DNA of 64,000 nt from an uncultured Rhodospirillales bacterium. GTDB taxonomy: Bacteria; Pseudomonadota; Alphaproteobacteria; Acetobacterales; Acetobacteraceae. The stretch is taken from assembly GCA_903928895.1 (NCBI GenBank), contig CAIYSR010000129.1, positions 1-64,000 of the forward strand, read 5' to 3'. The notes beneath the pieces are model-generated. The model was not told the DNA's origin. It made no database searches and saw only the letters and a program-made list of their open reading frames with translations. The translations under genes and the position numbers were made by a program. Shown piece by piece: positions 1 through 8,727 of this stretch (within the stretch, counting starts at the first letter, position 1; each line of letters starts with the position of its first letter).

Positions 1-697
1 AGTTCACCGGGCGCACGGGCTGAGAGGGCAGGATGATAGCGGCCCAGGAGAGGAAATCCAGCACCCGGCGGGTGTAGGGGTAATCGGAGATGAAGACATC
101 GGCGCGGCCGGAGAGCAGTGCGTCCTCGCGCGAGTCGGGCGCGGAGATGACCAGGAGTTCGGCCTGGCGCAGGGTGCTGCGCATCAGCGGCTCCATGAAT
201 GTGCCGGCCTGGACCGCGACGACACGGCCGCGGATGTCGATATCGGACCAGCCGGCGATGGGCGAGCGGTCCTTGATGACGACGGCGACGACATCGGAGC
301 GCAGATAGGGGGCGGTGAAGCTGACCTTGGCGGCGCGCTCGGGGGTGATGCCGACGCCGAACATGGCGATGTCGCATTTGCGATCGGCAAGATCGGCGGT
401 GAAGCGGACGAAGGAGGTTTCGACGAAGACCGGTCGAACGCCCAGATCATTGGCGAAGGCGCGGGCGAGTTCGATGTCGATGCCGGTGAGGGTGCCGCTG
501 CGCGGATCGCGGAAGGTGATGCCGTAGTAGTCGGGCCAGATGCAGATATTGAGCTGGCCGGCCGCGTTGATAGCGCCAAGGGTGTCGGCGCAGGCGGCAC
601 CCGAGAGCGCAGATAAGACAAGCAAGGCGCAGGCTAATCGGTGCCATGATGCGCGAAGGACGGTAGAAACGGACAGTAGAACGGTGCTGGATGCCAT
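1..697 (-). CDS. Amino-acid-type ABC transporter periplasmic substrate-binding protein (3' end cut by window)
   Basis: The minus strand is open from the left edge to an ATG at 697, giving 232 codons with the C-terminus outside the window. A hydrophobic stretch at about residues 20–36 ending in ALSGAACA looks like a signal peptide, possibly with a lipobox-like cysteine. The mature part matches the bacterial extracellular solute-binding family 3: LNICIWPDYYG, then LTGIDIELARAFANDLGV, then CDIAMFGVGITPERAAKVSFTAPY in two parts, which is the classic ligand-pocket region of polar amino-acid binding proteins. GGAGG lies about 8 bases before the ATG. It diverges from the GAF/M24 pair. The substrate cannot be told from sequence, and no permease is visible. 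Confidence 0.85.
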   Translation of the reverse strand, partial: MASSTVLLSVSTVLRASWHRLACALLVLSALSGAACADTLGAINAAGQLNICIWPDYYGITFRDPRSGTLTGIDIELARAFANDLGVRPVFVETSFVRFTADLADRKCDIAMFGVGITPERAAKVSFTAPYLRSDVVAVVIKDRSPIAGWSDIDIRGRVVAVQAGTFMEPLMRSTLRQAELLVISAPDSREDALLSGRADVFISDYPYTRRVLDFLSWAAIILPSQPVRPVN

Positions 698-969
698 CGC
701 TTTGGCCTCCTTTGTCGAATTGTAAATAATTGTCAACCGCCTGCTCGCACGCCAGATACTTTAATTACATATGTTCCGGACGAAACGCAAATGGTTATGA
801 TTTTGGACGATGCTGCGGACCAATGTCCGTGGGAGCGCCGCGGCTGCGGATGCGTCCGCTGCGCGGCGGGCATGTGCGGCGAGGCGGCGGCGGCTCTGGC
901 CGGGGTGCGGCGGTCGGGGATAAATTCGGGGGACGCGCCGCCCGGGTGGGGTGGACAGGGGAGCACAGC

Positions 970-1476
970 ATGACCAACCGGCCTGATCCGTATCCGCATT
1001 TCATTGCCGCCGCTGCCGGCGTGGCCGCCGGTCCGCAGCCGGCGGCGAGTCTCGCCGCGCTTGTTGCCGCGCTGCGCGGCGCGATCGGGCACAAGCTCTT
1101 CACCGTGCTGGCGGTGAACCTCGCGGCCAACGAGACCCAGCGCTACTATTCCAACATGCCGGACGCCTATCCGGTGGGCGGCACCAAGCCGATCCTGCGT
1201 GACAACCAGGGCATGATGGATGTGATTTTCGCCGGCAAGTGCCGGATCAACCATGATTATGCCGAGCTGAGCGCGGCGTTTTTCGACCATGAACTGATCC
1301 GTTCGCTGGGCTGCGAAAGCTCGATCAACGTGCCGGTGCGCTGGAACGGGACGACGCTCGGGATGCTCAATATCCTGCATGAGAGCGGGTATTACAGTGC
1401 CGCGGATATTCCGACCTTGAACGTGTTCGGGGCGCTCGCGGTGCCGACGCTGCTTGAAATCATCCGGACCTGGTGA
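970..1476 (+). CDS. GAF domain-containing protein
   Basis: 168 residues that appear to be a single GAF domain: the segment with SSINVPVRWNGTTLGMLNILH followed by an alpha/beta close is the typical GAF core, and the N-terminal part has the ETQRYYSN region seen in small stand-alone GAF proteins. GAF domains bind small molecules, so a ligand-sensing or regulatory role is likely, but no output domain is attached. The ATG at 970 was preferred to an upstream in-frame start because the longer N-terminus is arginine/glycine-rich low-complexity sequence. Its stop overlaps the GTG of the M24 peptidase (GTGA), so the two are translationally coupled and probably work on the same compound. Confidence 0.75.
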   Translation: MTNRPDPYPHFIAAAAGVAAGPQPAASLAALVAALRGAIGHKLFTVLAVNLAANETQRYYSNMPDAYPVGGTKPILRDNQGMMDVIFAGKCRINHDYAELSAAFFDHELIRSLGCESSINVPVRWNGTTLGMLNILHESGYYSAADIPTLNVFGALAVPTLLEIIRTW

Positions 1477-2699
1477 GCGGCATGACCCTGGGAGTCGGCG
1501 GCTCGACGATCGAGGCTGAACTGGGGCGGATCGCCTCGTGGCGGGACAGTGCGGTGGCGATCGGGGAGCCCGAATTGCGCGCCCGGATCGCACGCGTGCA
1601 GGCGGGAATGCGCGCGAAGGGGGTGCAGGCGCTCTACCTCGATGCCTCCACCAGCACGTTCTACTTCACCGGGTTGCGGTTGCGCGGTTCGGAGCGGTTG
1701 CATGGCGTGCTGATCCCGGCCGACGGGGAGATCACGTATCTGACGCCGGTGTTCGAGGAGGCCAAGCTGCGCACCATGATCACGCTGGAGGGCGCGGTCC
1801 GGGGCTGGCAGGAGCATGAGGACCCGACCGCGCTGGTGGTCGAGACTGTGCGCGGGATGGGGTACGACGCGGGGACCATTGCGGTCGATCCGGCGACGCC
1901 GTTTTTCACCTTCGACGGGCTGCGCCGGGCCGGGAACCGGTATGATTTCGTCAATGCCAACGAGGTGATCGCACCTTGCCGGATGCGCAAGACGCCGGCC
2001 GAGATCGCGCTGATCAAGCAGGCGATGGCGATGACCCTGGAGGTGCACAAGGCGACCGCGCGCATCCTGCGGGTGGGGATCACCACCACCGAGGTGGAGG
2101 ATTTCATCAAGGCCGCGCATCAGCGGATCGGGATGGACCCGGCGTTCACCTTCTGCATCGTGCTGTTCGGCGAGCCCACCGCGTATCCGCATGGGGTGCC
2201 GTACGCGCAGACGCTGAAGGAGGGGGACATGGTGCTGATCGATATCGGCGCGACCTTGCATGGCTACCAGTCCGACATCACACGCTCCTATGTGTTCGGG
2301 CAGGGGACGGCGCGGCAGCGGGAGGTGTGGAACATCGAGCAGGCCGCGTGCCAGGCGGTGTTCGAGGCGGCGCGGCTCGGTGCGCCCTGCGAGGCGCTGG
2401 ACGCGGCGGCCCGTGGCGTGATCGAGGCGGCCGGGTTCGGCAAGGATTATGCGCTGCCCGGTCTGCCGCACCGGACCGGGCATGGGCTCGGGCTCGATGT
2501 GCATGAGGAGCCTTATATCGTGCGGGGCAACGGCACGCCGCTGGAGGTGGGGATGTGTTTCTCCAACGAGCCGACGATCTGCATCTACGGCGAGTTCGGG
2601 GTGCGGCTGGAGGATCATATCTACATGGCCGAGGACGGGGCGCACTGGTTCACGACGCCGGCTCTGTCGTTTGATGATCCGTTCGCGGTGGGGGGCTGA
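1473..2699 (+). CDS. M24 family metallopeptidase (Xaa-Pro aminopeptidase/creatinase type)
   Basis: 408 residues from GTG 1473; an ATG three codons later is an alternative. The N-terminal half is a creatinase-N domain (LYLDASTSTFYFTGLRL). The C-terminal half is the pita-bread fold with all dinuclear-metal ligands visible: Asp257 in LIDIGA, Asp268 in SDITRSY, a His in the HRTGHGLGLD segment (about 333–337), Glu366 in NEPTI and Glu380 in RLEDH. The family cleaves Xaa-Pro bonds or hydrolyses creatine/ectoine-like amides, and sequence alone does not separate these. It has no signal peptide, so it is cytoplasmic. It is translationally coupled to the GAF gene and divergent from a substrate-binding protein, which would fit uptake and hydrolysis of a small amide or peptide. 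Confidence 0.85.
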   Translation: MSGMTLGVGGSTIEAELGRIASWRDSAVAIGEPELRARIARVQAGMRAKGVQALYLDASTSTFYFTGLRLRGSERLHGVLIPADGEITYLTPVFEEAKLRTMITLEGAVRGWQEHEDPTALVVETVRGMGYDAGTIAVDPATPFFTFDGLRRAGNRYDFVNANEVIAPCRMRKTPAEIALIKQAMAMTLEVHKATARILRVGITTTEVEDFIKAAHQRIGMDPAFTFCIVLFGEPTAYPHGVPYAQTLKEGDMVLIDIGATLHGYQSDITRSYVFGQGTARQREVWNIEQAACQAVFEAARLGAPCEALDAAARGVIEAAGFGKDYALPGLPHRTGHGLGLDVHEEPYIVRGNGTPLEVGMCFSNEPTICIYGEFGVRLEDHIYMAEDGAHWFTTPALSFDDPFAVGG

Positions 2700-2711
2700 G
2701 GGCGGCCGCCA

Positions 2712-2845
2712 GGAAGGAAGCGCTTCTTTTTTTGGAAAAAAAGAAGCAAAAAAACTTCACCCATGGCTTCGCCGCAGGTGGCACGACCGACTCCCATGGA
2801 TGAAAGTTTTTTGTTTCTTTTTTTCAAAAAAGAAGCGCTTGCCTT
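2712..2845. repeat. Poly-T/poly-A hairpin repeat, long two-arm form
   Basis: Two hairpins (GCTTC plus a T-run, two-base loop, A-run plus GAAGC) lie about 100 bases apart around a spacer containing CTTCACC, GGCTTCGCCGCA, CGACCGACTCC and GAAAGTTTTTTG. The spacer and both arms recur at 19568–19688, and single arms recur at four further places in the window. It sits in the gap between the M24 gene and the SDR gene. Only the sequence repetition is certain; no function can be assigned. Confidence 0.85.
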
Positions 2846-2935
2846 CACCGATCCCGGAACGGCCAACAGGCCCTGAGACTTCCCCGCGCGCGTGGCGTGG
2901 GGTAAGGCTGCGGGCAACAAACGGGAGGTTCGAAC

Positions 2936-3676
2936 ATGGCGCGTTTTGCAGGCCAGGTCGCGGTGGTGACGGGCGGGGTGTCCGGTATCGGCTTCGCGGT
3001 GGCGCAGCGGCTGGTGGCCGAGGGGGCGCGGCTGGCGGTGTGGGATGTCAATGCTGGCGCGCTGGCCGATGCGTCGGCGCGGCTGGGCACGCAGGTGCAC
3101 ACGGTGGCGCTGGATCTTGCCGATGCCGATGCGGTGCAGGCGGCGGCGGATGGGACGGCGCAGGCGCTCGGCAAGATCGACGTTCTGGTGGCCTCGGCTG
3201 GGATCACCGGGCCGAACGGGCCGGCCTGGGAGTATCCGGTCGATGCCTGGAAGCGGGTGATGGATGTCAACGTCAACGGCGTGTTCTACTGCAACCGCGC
3301 CGTGGTGCCGCATATGCTGGCCGGCGGCTACGGGCGGATCGTCAATATCGCTTCGGTCGCGGGCAAGGAGGGCAACCCCAATGCCTCCGCCTATTCGACC
3401 TCCAAGGCCGCGGTGATCGGGCTCACCAAGTCGATCGGCAAGGAGCTCGCCAAGTCCAATGTGCGGGTGAACTGCGTGACGCCGGCGGCGGTGCGGACGC
3501 CGATTTTCGATCAAATGACGCAGGAGCATATCGATTTCATGCTCTCGAAAATCCCGATCGGGCGGTTCGGCACGGTCGATGAGGTTGCGTCGTTGATTTG
3601 CTGGCTGGCGAGTGGCGAGGCGAGTTTCTCGACCGGCGCCGTGTTTGATGTCTCTGGCGGAAGGGCCACCTACTGA
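2936..3676 (+). CDS. SDR family NAD(P)-dependent oxidoreductase (3-oxoacyl-ACP reductase-like)
   Basis: 246 residues with every classical short-chain dehydrogenase motif: TGGVSGIG nucleotide-binding turn near residue 12, the NAG-equivalent ASAGI, NVNGVFYCN, the catalytic Ser in NIASVAGKEG, and YSTSKAA with Tyr/Lys about 152 and 156. The C-terminal DVSGGRATY ending is usual for FabG-like alcohol dehydrogenases. GGGAGG precedes the ATG. The stop overlaps the next gene's ATG by one base, making an operon with the MDR oxidoreductase and probably the DUF169 protein. It should interconvert a hydroxy and a keto group on an unknown small substrate in the cytoplasm. Confidence 0.9.
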   Translation: MARFAGQVAVVTGGVSGIGFAVAQRLVAEGARLAVWDVNAGALADASARLGTQVHTVALDLADADAVQAAADGTAQALGKIDVLVASAGITGPNGPAWEYPVDAWKRVMDVNVNGVFYCNRAVVPHMLAGGYGRIVNIASVAGKEGNPNASAYSTSKAAVIGLTKSIGKELAKSNVRVNCVTPAAVRTPIFDQMTQEHIDFMLSKIPIGRFGTVDEVASLICWLASGEASFSTGAVFDVSGGRATY

Positions 3677-4671
3677 TGACCACCATGAACCATCGCGTCG
3701 TCCTGGCCTCGCGGCCGCAGGGCGGGATTTCGCCGGCCAATTTTCGGCTGGAAGCGGTGCCGGTGCCCGAGGTCGGGCCGGGCGAGGTGTTGGTGCGGGT
3801 GCGGTTTTTGTCGCTCGATCCGTACATGCGGATGAAGATGAACGACGTGAAGTCCTATACGCCGCCGCAGGTGCTCGATGAGGTGATGGTGGGCGGCACG
3901 GTGGGGGAGGTGGTCGCTTCCAACAATCCGCGGTTTGCGCCGGGCGATGCGGTCGCCGGCGGTGGCGGCTGGCAGGAGTTCCACTTGTCCGATGGCAAGG
4001 CGCTGCGCAAGGTTGATCGGTCGTTGCCGCTGGAGGCTTATCTTGGGCCGGCGGGGATGCCCGGCGTGACGGCATGGCACGGGATTTTCAACATCATCGC
4101 GCCCAAGGCGGGCGAGACGGTGCTGATTTCGGCCGCCGCCGGCGCTGTGGGCAGTGTTGCCGGCCAGCTTGTCAAATCGGTCGGTGCGCGGGCCGTGGGC
4201 GTCGCCGGCGGGCCGGACAAATGCCGCCATGCGGTCGAGGTGTTGGGCTATGACGCCTGCATCGACTATCGGGCGGACCTTGCGGGGCAGATGGCCAAGG
4301 CGGTGCCGAACGGGATCGACGGGATTTTCGAGAATGTCGGCGGCGCCGTGATGGATGCGGCGCTGAAGCATATCAACGTGTTCGGGCGGATCGCGCTGTG
4401 CGGCCTGGTTTCCGGCGGCTACAACGCCGAGCCAATGCCGATCCGCGATGCCACCGTGCTGCTGACGCAGCGGGTGATGCTGCGCGGCTTCATCCTGTCG
4501 GATCATCTCGATGTGTTCCCGCGCGCGCTGGCCGACCTCGGTGCCCGCGTTGCCTCCGGGCATCTCAAGTGGCACCGCACGGTGGCCAAGGGGATCGCTG
4601 CCGCCCCGGAGGCCTTCATCGGGATGCTGGGCGGCGCCAATCTCGGCAAGCAACTTGTCGATCTCGGGTAG
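3676..4671 (+). CDS. NADP-dependent MDR oxidoreductase, zinc-independent (prostaglandin/curcumin reductase type)
   Basis: 331 residues of the medium-chain dehydrogenase/reductase superfamily, leukotriene-B4 12-hydroxydehydrogenase/CurA branch. It shows the opening NHRVVLASRPQG, FLSLDPYMRMKM, GMPGVTAWHG, and the nucleotide-binding AAAGAVGSVAGQL. The GHE zinc ligands of true alcohol dehydrogenases are absent, as expected for alkenal/one double-bond reductases. It starts at the A of the SDR stop codon (TGATG), so expression is coupled. Family members reduce the C=C bond of enones with NADPH, which pairs well with an SDR acting on the neighbouring oxygen function. The actual substrate is unknown. 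Confidence 0.88.
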   Translation: MTTMNHRVVLASRPQGGISPANFRLEAVPVPEVGPGEVLVRVRFLSLDPYMRMKMNDVKSYTPPQVLDEVMVGGTVGEVVASNNPRFAPGDAVAGGGGWQEFHLSDGKALRKVDRSLPLEAYLGPAGMPGVTAWHGIFNIIAPKAGETVLISAAAGAVGSVAGQLVKSVGARAVGVAGGPDKCRHAVEVLGYDACIDYRADLAGQMAKAVPNGIDGIFENVGGAVMDAALKHINVFGRIALCGLVSGGYNAEPMPIRDATVLLTQRVMLRGFILSDHLDVFPRALADLGARVASGHLKWHRTVAKGIAAAPEAFIGMLGGANLGKQLVDLG

Positions 4672-4683
4672 GAGAATTCCATC

Positions 4684-5457
4684 ATGTCAGCCGATCTCGC
4701 CGTATTGGGCGAACAACTCACCTCGCTGCTGAAGCTGCGCAATGGCCCGTTCGGCATGAAGATGTTTGCCGAGAAGGCCGAAATGGAGGCCATCCCCCGC
4801 CTGCGCCGGCCCAAGGCGGTCCATACCATGGACCAGATCGTCGCCCAGGCGGCGCGGCTCGGCTGGACCGTGGGGATCACGGCCGATGACCTCGTCGGCG
4901 CCCAATGCCGCGCCGTCGTCGGGCTCGGCAATGCCAAAGACCCGAAATGGCAGTCCGGCCAGCACATGGTCGGCGTGTGGTTCTCCACCCCTGAGGACGC
5001 GGGCGCCCACCAGGCGGCGATGCAGTGCGTGCCGGATGGGCTCTACGAGGCGCTGGTGGTCTCGCCGCTGGCCTCCCAGCGCCTGGCCGAGCCGGATATC
5101 GTGCTGTTCTACGCCACGCCGGGCGCAATGATGTATTTCATCAACGGGCTGCAATGGGCCGGCTATAAGCGGTTCGACTGGTCCGTGGTGGGCGAAAGCT
5201 CGTGCGCGGACAGCTGGGGCCGGGCACTGGCGACGCGGACCCCGTCGCTGTCCATCCCGTGTTTCGCCGAGCGACGCTACGGCGGGGTGCTGGACGACGA
5301 GATGCTGATGGCGCTGCCGCCGTCCTACATCGCCCAGGCGGTGGCCGGGATGCAGGCGCTGGGCAAGAACGGGTTGCGCTACCCCTTCCCGCAATACGGC
5401 ATCCAGCAGGACGTGCGCGACGGCATGGCGGCGAGCTATCCGGACCGCAAGCGGTAG
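4684..5457 (+). CDS. DUF169 family protein
   Basis: 257 residues. The pattern of an N-terminal LLKLRNGPFGMKMF, a mid-protein GQHMVGVWFSTPEDAG region and EALVVSPLASQRLAEPDIVLFY matches the uncharacterised DUF169 family. In that family the last block (P-DVV-F-A-P) is the most conserved. No transmembrane segment or signal peptide is seen. Cysteines at the QCRAVV, QCVPDG, SSCADS and IPCFAE positions could bind metal, but this is not established. AGGAGAATTCCATC supplies a ribosome site before ATG 4684, 12 bases after the MDR stop, so it belongs to the SDR–MDR operon. No biochemical role is known to me. Confidence 0.75.
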   Translation: MSADLAVLGEQLTSLLKLRNGPFGMKMFAEKAEMEAIPRLRRPKAVHTMDQIVAQAARLGWTVGITADDLVGAQCRAVVGLGNAKDPKWQSGQHMVGVWFSTPEDAGAHQAAMQCVPDGLYEALVVSPLASQRLAEPDIVLFYATPGAMMYFINGLQWAGYKRFDWSVVGESSCADSWGRALATRTPSLSIPCFAERRYGGVLDDEMLMALPPSYIAQAVAGMQALGKNGLRYPFPQYGIQQDVRDGMAASYPDRKR

Positions 5458-5469
5458 GCTAGGTCGCCC

Positions 5470-6918
5470 TCAGCGCACCCCGGAGGGCCAGAGCACCACG
5501 CGCAGGGTTTGCAGCAGGATCACGAAGTCGAACAGGATCGAGAAGTTCTTCACGTAATAGAGGTCGTAGCTCAGCTTCGAGCGGGCATCGTCGACCGAGG
5601 CGCCGTAGGGGTAGTTGATTTGCGCCCAGCCGGTGAGGCCGGCCTTGACCATGTGGCGCTCGTTGTAGAGCGGGATCTGGCTGACCAGTTCGGCGACGAA
5701 TTCCGGGCGTTCCGGCCGCGGGCCGACGAAGCTCATGTCGCCCTTGAGGATGTTGATCAGCTGGGGCAGCTCGTCGATCCGCGAGCGCCGCAGGAATCGG
5801 CCGACCGCGGTGATACGGTCATCGTTTTTGCGCGCCCAGACCGCACCGCCCTTTTCCGCGTCGACCCGCATGGTGCGCAGTTTCATGATCTGGAACGGCT
5901 GACCGTCCAGGGTCACCCGGGTTTGCCGATAGAGGACCGCGCCGGGGCCCTCGAGCCGGATCGCCAGCATCGCCAATGCCAGGAAGGGCGACATCAGAGC
6001 GAGCACCAGGGCGCTGACCCCGAGGTCGAACACACGCTTGAGCACGCGGTCGATCACGTTGAAGTGGAACCCGTCGGAATACAGCAGCCAGCTCAGCTCC
6101 ATCCGCTTGAGGTCGATCCGGCGGATCTCCTGCTCGATGAAGGCGAGGTACTGGACCATCGGGAAGCCCGCCCTTTTGCAGGCGAGCAGGCGCTCGAGGT
6201 CCATGCCGCGGCGCTCGTCCGGCGCCACCACGATCTGGTCGGCGTCCGAGGCGCGGGCCGCCTGGAGCACCGAGAGTCCCTCGACCACGCGCACCCTGGT
6301 ATCCTCCTGCAGGCGCGGATCGAGCGCCCCGAGGGCGGGGTCGTGCAGGAAGACGATGGTGTCATGCAGCCGGCTGCCTTCCTTGCCGAGCATGTGCAGC
6401 AGCTCCCAGGCGCGGGCGCCGGCGCCGATCACCAGGAGATGGCGGTGCAGCACGCCGCGGCGGACCAGAAGGCGGAACACACCGCGCGCGAGCATGGCGG
6501 CGATCACGAACAGTGTTTCGGCCACGGCGGCCTGGGTGGTGGTCTTGTTCCAGTCGAACGCGCGCGCTGTGGGCCAGCCGATGAGGCCGTCGAGAATCAG
6601 GGTTGAGATCACCGCGACGATCACGCCCATGCCGACCACCAGCGGCACACGCCCCAGGGCGCGACGCAGTTCGATCATCGCATCGCGGCGGTATAGCCCC
6701 ATGGCAAACAGCAGCAGCAGATTCGCCGGCGGAAACAGCGTGAACTCGGCGACATTGGGGATGAAGCCGCCCCGTGCCCCGAGCCAGAGCGCCACCGGGG
6801 TGACCGCGGCGACGGTCAGCAGATCGAGAACGAACAGCACTTTGCCGGACGACAGGCCGGACAAGCGCGTGCGGTTCGGTACGGCGTCGGCGGAGGAAGC
6901 CATTGCGAGGGAAGTCAT
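5470..6918 (-). CDS. Polyprenyl glycosylphosphotransferase, exopolysaccharide initiating sugar transferase
   Basis: 482 residues from ATG 6918; a GTG at 6969 would add 17 residues but has no better ribosome site. The order is four or five N-terminal membrane segments, a Rossmann-like CoA-binding-fold region (LLVIGAGARAWELL), one further membrane segment (about residues 285–310, DLGVSALVLALMSPFLAL), then the bacterial sugar transferase domain with KLRTMRVDAEK, RRSRIDELPQLINILKGDMS, VGPRPERPEFV and GLTGWAQINYPYG. It transfers a sugar-1-phosphate to undecaprenyl phosphate at the inner membrane to start polysaccharide assembly. It is convergent with the DUF169 gene and no other polysaccharide genes are in the window, so the locus is an orphan here. 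Confidence 0.9.
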   Translation of the reverse strand: MTSLAMASSADAVPNRTRLSGLSSGKVLFVLDLLTVAAVTPVALWLGARGGFIPNVAEFTLFPPANLLLLFAMGLYRRDAMIELRRALGRVPLVVGMGVIVAVISTLILDGLIGWPTARAFDWNKTTTQAAVAETLFVIAAMLARGVFRLLVRRGVLHRHLLVIGAGARAWELLHMLGKEGSRLHDTIVFLHDPALGALDPRLQEDTRVRVVEGLSVLQAARASDADQIVVAPDERRGMDLERLLACKRAGFPMVQYLAFIEQEIRRIDLKRMELSWLLYSDGFHFNVIDRVLKRVFDLGVSALVLALMSPFLALAMLAIRLEGPGAVLYRQTRVTLDGQPFQIMKLRTMRVDAEKGGAVWARKNDDRITAVGRFLRRSRIDELPQLINILKGDMSFVGPRPERPEFVAELVSQIPLYNERHMVKAGLTGWAQINYPYGASVDDARSKLSYDLYYVKNFSILFDFVILLQTLRVVLWPSGVR

Positions 6919-7032
6919 GTCATCCACTCTAGCGGTCCAACTCTCCGGTATCGTGAGCGCGCTGCCCACGCTTAACGAAAGTCACGTTATCACTCAAAAC
7001 GATAGGCAGGGAGTGAATTTTCGTCGTGCAGC

Positions 7033-8703
7033 TCAGAACAGGCCAGTGATGGCGCCATCCTGCAGCAGTGTCATCCCCTCGGCGGCGGGAATCCGGGGCA
7101 GGCCGGGCATGGTCATGATGTCGCCGGCGATCGCGACGACGAAACCGGCGCCGGCGGAGAGGCGAACATCGCGGACGGGCAGGATATGGCCCTCCGGCGC
7201 GCCGAGCAGCGTCGGGTCGGCGGAGAAGCTGTACTGGGTCTTGGCGACGCAAATCGGCGCATCGGCGAAACCGGCCTTCTCGTAGGAGGCGAGCTTGCGC
7301 GCGGCGGCCGGGGCGAGATCGATGTCCGCGGCGCGGTAGATTTCGCGGGCGATGGTGCGCAGCTTGTCCGCGAGCTTCATCTCCGACGGGTAGAGCGGCT
7401 TGAAGGCGGCCGTGCCGGCGGCGATCTCGGCCCGCACGACACGCCCGAGTTCCAGCGCCCCCTTCGAGCCGTCGCCCCAATGCGTGCAGACGCAGACCCG
7501 GGTGCCGAGCGCGGCCAGCGCCTGCACCACGACGTCGATCTCGGCGTCGGTGTCGGTGGTAAAGCGGTTGAGACCGACCACAACCGGGATGCCGAATTTG
7601 CGCATGTTCTCGACATGACGCAGCACGTTGACGACGCCGCGCCGCACCGCGGCGGCGTCCTCGCGGCCGAGATCGGGCTTGGCCACGCCGCCGTTCATCT
7701 TGAGCGCGCGCACCGTCGCCACCACCACGGCACAGGACGGCGCGAGGCCGCCAAGCCTGCACTTGATGTCGAGGAACTTCTCGCCGCCGAGATCGGCGCC
7801 GAAGCCGGCCTCGGTCACCACCACATCGGCGAGTTTCAGGGCGAGCCGGGTCGCGATCAGGGAGTTGCAGCCATGGGCAATGTTGGCGAAGGGGCCGCCG
7901 TGGACGAGGGCGGGATTGCCCTCCAGGGTCTGCACCAGGTTGGGTTGCAGCGCATCGCGCAGCAGGGCGGCCATGGCGCCGTCGGCCTTGAGTTCGGCGG
8001 CGGTGACGAAGCTGCCGTCGCGCCGCGCCCCCACCACCATGCGGCCGAGCCGGGCCTTGAGGTCATCGAGGTCGCGCGCCAGGCAGAACACGGCCATGAC
8101 TTCGGAGGCCACCGTGATGTCGAACCCGTCCTCGCGCGGCGGGCCGGAGGTAAGGCCGCCCAGCCCGTTGACGATGCTGCGCAACGCCCGGTCGTTCATA
8201 TCCAGCACCCGCCGCCACGTCACCCGACGAGGGTCGAGGCCGAGGCTGTTGCCCCAGTACATGTGGTTGTCGACCATCGCCGCGAGCAGGTTGTTGGCCG
8301 AGGTGATGGCGTGGAAATCGCCGGTGAAATGCAGGTTGATGTCTTCCATCGGCACCACCTGGGCATAGCCGCCGCCGGTGGCGCCGCCCTTCACCCCGAA
8401 GCAGGGCCCGAGGCTCGGCTCGCGCAGCGCGATCATCGTCTTGGTGCCCAGCGCAGTGAGCGCATCGGCCAGCCCGACGGTGGTCGTGGTCTTGCCCTCG
8501 CCCGCCGGCGTCGGGTTGATCCCGGTGACCAGCACCAGCGCGCCATCGGGCCGATCCTGCACCGAGCGGATGAAGTCGAAGTCGATCTTGGCCTTGTACT
8601 TGCCGTAGGGGCTCAGCGCGCTGTCGGGGATTCCCGCCTTCGCCGCGATCGCCCCGATCGGCTGGAGGGTGTGGAGATGGGCGATTTCCTGGTCGGTGGC
8701 CAT
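7033..8703 (-). CDS. fhs: Formate–tetrahydrofolate ligase
   Basis: 556 residues, the usual length. Hallmarks are [11 protein letters not shown], the P-loop [44 protein letters not shown], the NMDNH-equivalent [11 protein letters not shown], and [10 protein letters not shown]. The enzyme makes 10-formyl-THF from formate, ATP and THF in the cytoplasm. The next gene on the same strand, upstream by 24 bases, is a PhnW-type aminotransferase. The one-carbon role may link it to the methylamine/betaine operon at 34–43 kb, since formate is an end product of demethylation, but this is only an inference from shared chemistry. Confidence 0.97.
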   Translation of the reverse strand: MATDQEIAHLHTLQPIGAIAAKAGIPDSALSPYGKYKAKIDFDFIRSVQDRPDGALVLVTGINPTPAGEGKTTTTVGLADALTALGTKTMIALREPSLGPCFGVKGGATGGGYAQVVPMEDINLHFTGDFHAITSANNLLAAMVDNHMYWGNSLGLDPRRVTWRRVLDMNDRALRSIVNGLGGLTSGPPREDGFDITVASEVMAVFCLARDLDDLKARLGRMVVGARRDGSFVTAAELKADGAMAALLRDALQPNLVQTLEGNPALVHGGPFANIAHGCNSLIATRLALKLADVVVTEAGFGADLGGEKFLDIKCRLGGLAPSCAVVVATVRALKMNGGVAKPDLGREDAAAVRRGVVNVLRHVENMRKFGIPVVVGLNRFTTDTDAEIDVVVQALAALGTRVCVCTHWGDGSKGALELGRVVRAEIAAGTAAFKPLYPSEMKLADKLRTIAREIYRAADIDLAPAAARKLASYEKAGFADAPICVAKTQYSFSADPTLLGAPEGHILPVRDVRLSAGAGFVVAIAGDIMTMPGLPRIPAAEGMTLLQDGAITGLF

Positions 8704-8727
8704 GTTCTTGCGCTCCCTCGGGGTCCG

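Noticed and set aside
2712-2845. Poly-T/poly-A hairpins as ordinary Rho-independent terminators
   Set aside because: The stem itself is mostly A–T and is followed by A-rich sequence on the plus strand; the copies are shared in detail with a spacer, which fits a repeat family better.
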